NCBI GenBank assembly: GCA_002308515.1
Contig: DBVN01000075.1
Location: forward strand, 17,071-35,625
Direction of reading: 5' to 3'
Origin: Verrucomicrobia bacterium UBA1263
GTDB taxonomy: Bacteria; Verrucomicrobiota; Verrucomicrobiia; Limisphaerales; UBA1412
DNA length: 18,555 nt
Part shown: positions 16,709 through 18,555 of the stretch, piece after piece
How the letters are laid out: every line of letters starts with the position of its first letter
How positions within the stretch are numbered: the stretch's first letter is position 1
Notes under the pieces: generated by a model
What the model saw: the letters and a program-made list of their open reading frames with translations, nothing else
Databases searched by the model: none
What the model was told of the DNA's origin: nothing
Translations under genes and position numbers: made by a program

Positions 16709-16712
16709 GCTG

Positions 16713-17088
16713 ATGAGTAAGTACAAAGTCATCTTGTATGAAGATAGTCGAGGTCGTTCTCCTGTAGGAGAATACATCCAAAGCTTAAAAGAAAGCCATG
16801 GTAAAGATGCCGACTTAACTTCAATAAGATAATAGCTCTCATTGATAAACTTGAGGAACAGGGCGTATATATAGGAGAACCCTATACTAAAAAATTAACA
16901 ATGAGATATGGGAATTGCGGCCTTTGCGCAACCGAATACTCTATGCCAGTTATCAGGATGGTATATTTATCCTTTTGCATGCGTTTGTCAAAAAAACACA
17001 AAAAACACCTTCAAAGGAAATAGATACAGCAAAGCGCCGTCTTAGAGATTATCAGGAAAGGAACAATAATGGATTGGAAAGAATTTAG
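16713..17088 (+). pseudogene. higB: HigB/RelE-type toxin gene broken by two frameshifts
   Basis: The frame from ATG 16713 reads MSKYKVILYEDSRGRSPVGE and on to KDADLTSIR, then stops at TAA 16830-16832 (39 codons). Family similarity continues in a second frame from TTC 16820 (FNKIIALIDKLEEQGVYIGE, PYTKKLTM). It resumes in a third frame from about 16906 (IWELRPLRNRILYASY, GIFILLHAFVKKTQKTP, AKRRLRDYQE) and ends at TAG 17086-17088. Together the three pieces give a full HigB/Gp49-like toxin of about 125 residues, including the conserved WELRP and LLHAFVKKTQKTP motifs. Each break is equivalent to losing one base, modulo three: one near 16815-16820, one near 16900-16908. These toxins are ribosome-dependent mRNA interferases. 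As written, no complete toxin is made. Two sequencing errors are an alternative explanation, though neither site is a long homopolymer. The restored frame would overlap the antitoxin start by 20 nt, as is normal for toxin-first loci. Confidence 0.82.
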
Positions 17089-17374
17089 AAAAGATCTCGA
17101 TTTGACTGAGGAAGAAGAACAGGAAATCGCTTTCGAGAAAAGTTTGATAGACGCTGTCATCGCGGCCAGAGAGAGTAAGAAATTGACCCAGAAAGAGCTT
17201 GCGGCTCAATGTGGTATGAAACAATCGGTCTTGGCACGGCTGGAAAATTCCACACATTCTCCTCAATTAAGGACACTTCATACGGTTCTGTATCACCTGG
17301 GCTGCACTTTGAAAGTCGTCCCCATCAGCAAGACTTCTCGCTCCCGCCGCAAAACGTCTGCTGCTGTCAAATAA
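17069..17374 (+). CDS. higA: HigA-type antitoxin, XRE-family HTH protein
   Basis: The product has 101 residues. An acidic N-terminal helix (MDWKEFRKDLDLTEEEEQEI) leads into a lambda-repressor-like HTH at about residues 27-85: LTQKELAAQCGMKQSVLARL covers helices 2 and 3, followed by ENSTHSPQLRTLHTVLYHLG. The tail is basic (KTSRSRRKTSAAVK). HigA-type antitoxins bind and neutralise the partner toxin and repress the shared promoter; the palindrome at 16665-16690 is the expected site. The start ATG lies inside the 3' end of the toxin frame, with AGGAA eight bases before it. The reading frame is intact although its toxin partner is not. It may persist as a repressor, or may protect against related toxins elsewhere in the genome. 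Confidence 0.88.
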   Translation: MDWKEFRKDLDLTEEEEQEIAFEKSLIDAVIAARESKKLTQKELAAQCGMKQSVLARLENSTHSPQLRTLHTVLYHLGCTLKVVPISKTSRSRRKTSAAVK

Positions 17375-17439
17375 ATATATTGCGAATAAGGAAAAAGACA
17401 GATAGGGATTCATCTGTGTCTGGCTGTGTCCATTCTTGG

Positions 17440-17487
17440 TTCTTTTATAAGCAAAACATGGCTCTCCAATGCGGGAGCCTGTTTTTT
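17440..17487 (+). repeat. 48-bp direct repeat, copy 2 (terminator cassette)
   Basis: This copy begins TTCTTTTATAAGCAAAACA and matches 16588-16635 at 44 of 48 positions; the four differences are at 17451, 17459, 17465 and 17466. It starts 65 nt after the antitoxin stop and 852 nt after copy 1. Confidence 0.85.
17460..17487 (+). terminator. Terminator after the antitoxin gene (weaker copy)
   Basis: GGCTC (17460-17464) pairs with GAGCC (17475-17479), plus a T-G wobble, followed by a run of six T (17482-17487). The substitutions relative to copy 1 shorten the stem from 7 to 5 Watson-Crick pairs. A small hairpin, ACAGAT (17398-17403) with ATCTGT (17412-17417), lies upstream of it. Confidence 0.7.
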
Positions 17488-17650
17488 ACCTTAAAAAGCT
17501 CCGTGAAGATTTCGTAAAACCTCATGCCCTGCTCGTATCAATTTTACTAATCCAGAACAGGGATATTCATATTCTTAACATTATTACTATTGTTTAGAAA
17601 TAAAATTTTTATCAATATTGAATATGATTCTATAACATATTTGTAATGAA

Positions 17651-17670
17651 TAACATAACATAACATAACA
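17651..17670 (+). repeat. Short tandem repeat (TAACA)4
   Basis: Four perfect 5-bp units TAACA lie in tandem, followed by the near-unit TAAACA. The tract ends 28 bases before the TTGACA at 17699 and could vary in copy number. Confidence 0.85.
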
Positions 17671-17698
17671 TAAACACTCTCTGGATACGAAAAATTCA

Positions 17699-17725
17699 TT
17701 GACATACTAATATTATTTCTATAGT
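17699..17725 (+). promoter_or_regulatory. Candidate promoter of the exported helical protein gene
   Basis: TTGACA (17699-17704) and TATAGT (17720-17725) are both strong hexamers, but the 15-bp spacer is slightly short. The transcript would have a leader of roughly 115 nt. Confidence 0.5.
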
Positions 17726-17727
17726 CT

Positions 17728-17802
17728 GAAAACAGCGGTTTTCCATGCGAAAAGTGATTATCATGGAACGCATAAGGACAGGAAATTAGTTTATTTTTCC
17801 TG
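17728..17802 (+). promoter_or_regulatory. Structured 5' leader with two hairpins
   Basis: GAAAAC (17728-17733) pairs with GTTTTC (17738-17743) around AGCG. CAGGAAA (17779-17785) pairs with TTTCCTG (17796-17802) around a 10-nt loop. Between them CCATG (17743-17747) could pair with CATGG (17762-17766). I do not recognise a known riboswitch or leader element. Confidence 0.35.
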
Positions 17803-17847
17803 ATTTGCTTGGTAATAGTGATGTAGATATTAAGAAAGGTAAAAGAT

Positions 17848-18555
17848 ATGCAAAAAAGACAGAAATTCTTATTCCTGGCAATTTGTTCACTCATTGCGTC
17901 GGGAATTCTTTTAACAGCCTATTCGGCGGATATGCAGGCATCTCAAGAAGAGCTTTCGCAAAAGCAGGTGGAAGAGAAGTATTCCAAAGAGTGGTTTCTC
18001 AAAAAGTCTGTAGATTGGGCCAGTGAAACGAATAGACTGGATAAAATCAAGTGCGCTATTGAAATGGAAGAACTGGCGAAAGATTGTCAGGATCCGAAGA
18101 TAAAAGGCAAACTGCTTTATACAGCGGCCAGTTTTTACAGTCCTACGATGGAATCAAAAGAGGATTTTGAAAAAACGGTTAGTTTATTTGAAAAGTCTTT
18201 AGAGTTAAACGCGTTGAATGATTCTTTCGATGATGAATTAGGCGCTCTGAGACAATTAGCTCAAATCTATTCAAGGATTCCAGATTATGTGTCAGAAGAA
18301 GAATTAGCGGAAAGAAGAAAAAAGGCTTCTGAATACTATGAAAAACTGGATAAAAAACTGAGAGAGGATACTACACATTGGAATGAAAAACAAAAATTGA
18401 CATATTATGAAAACTTTTATCCCAAGTGGATTGAAATAAAGACATATTTAAATGATAAAAAGGGGGCTATAGAGCTTTGTGATAGAGGATTGGAAATAAT
18501 GCCCGCGGGACAAAGAAGCTCTGTTTTAATAAAGAAAGCACGTCTCTTGCAGGAA
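17848..18555 (+). CDS. Exported helical (TPR-like) protein, 5' part
   Basis: The frame is open from ATG 17848 to the end of the window (236 codons, no stop). AAAGG eight bases before the ATG is a reasonable ribosome binding site, which most other genes here lack. The N-terminus is a signal peptide: MQKRQKFLFLAICSLIASGI, with likely cleavage at AYSA/D near residue 28. The Cys at 13 is not in a lipobox. The rest is strongly helical and charged, with spaced motifs resembling tetratricopeptide-type solenoids (GKLLYTAASFY, TVSLFEKSLELN, GALRQLAQIYSRIP, ASEYYEKLDKKL, GAIELCDRGLEIMPAG). I do not recognise a specific family. It probably acts in the periplasm or at the surface as a scaffold. Codon use is more AT-rich than in the genes left of 16600. 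Confidence 0.75.
   Translation, partial: MQKRQKFLFLAICSLIASGILLTAYSADMQASQEELSQKQVEEKYSKEWFLKKSVDWASETNRLDKIKCAIEMEELAKDCQDPKIKGKLLYTAASFYSPTMESKEDFEKTVSLFEKSLELNALNDSFDDELGALRQLAQIYSRIPDYVSEEELAERRKKASEYYEKLDKKLREDTTHWNEKQKLTYYENFYPKWIEIKTYLNDKKGAIELCDRGLEIMPAGQRSSVLIKKARLLQE

Larger units (their letters stand above)
17488..17847. other. AT-rich intergenic region and leader
   Basis: I see no supportable gene in these 360 bases. The stretch 17540-17700 is very AT-rich and contains a 5-bp tandem repeat. A candidate promoter at 17699-17725 and two hairpins follow, ahead of the exported protein gene at 17848. Confidence 0.6.

Noticed and set aside
16713..16832. A stand-alone 39-codon small gene
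   Set aside because: Its sequence is the N-terminal third of a HigB-like toxin whose remainder follows in other frames, so it is part of the broken gene.
17651..17670. CRISPR-like repeat
   Set aside because: The units are 5 bp in direct tandem with no spacers, so this is a simple sequence repeat.
17547..17894. Minus-strand open frame of 115 codons in the AT-rich intergenic region
   Set aside because: It overlaps the signal-peptide region of the gene at 17848 and the candidate promoter. Its composition (Asn, Ile, Tyr, Phe, Ser) is what AT-rich noncoding DNA gives, and no family resemblance is seen.

Overview
The window looks like a chromosomal segment from an anaerobic bacterium of the PVC group, perhaps Kiritimatiellota or Lentisphaerota. 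This is an inference from gene content: large secreted proteins built from CotH kinase, lamin-tail (LTD) and parallel beta-helix domains, a GTP-type PEP carboxykinase, a rubrerythrin, and mostly Shine-Dalgarno-free starts. No rRNA or other marker gene is present, so the assignment is tentative.

Left part (1-14668): the 3' end of a GTP-dependent PEP carboxykinase gene runs rightward into a hairpin that probably also terminates the genes coming the other way. Four genes then lie on the minus strand in the transcription order 14668 to 352, with gaps of 10, 9 and 75 nt. All four products carry signal peptides. Three contain CotH-family kinase-like domains flanked by LTDs, and one of these is a 2190-residue giant that also carries a beta-helix, a jelly-roll-like segment and acidic calcium-binding-type repeats. 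The fourth is a 529-residue beta-helix protein. All four end in a related C-terminal module (a Trp-Glu core and a terminal FYR or FFR strand). I read this as one secreted or cell-surface system, possibly for extracellular protein phosphorylation. That function is a hypothesis.

Middle part (14669-16640): rubrerythrin (minus strand, oxidative-stress defence) is divergent from an exported TlpA-like thioredoxin (plus strand). The intergenic region between them holds a good rubrerythrin promoter overlapped by a perfect 9-bp inverted repeat. The thioredoxin gene starts with GTG, has no visible ribosome binding site, and ends at a strong terminator.

Right part (16640-18555): this part is visibly richer in A+T. 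It holds a HigB/HigA-type toxin-antitoxin locus in which the toxin gene is broken by two frameshifts while the antitoxin reads intact. The locus has a promoter covered by a 26-bp perfect palindrome, and it is bracketed by two 48-bp near-identical copies (44 of 48) of a terminator. A long AT-rich intergenic stretch with a 5-bp tandem repeat, a candidate promoter and leader hairpins precedes an exported, helical, TPR-like protein that runs off the window. I saw no tRNA, rRNA, CRISPR array or transposase gene.
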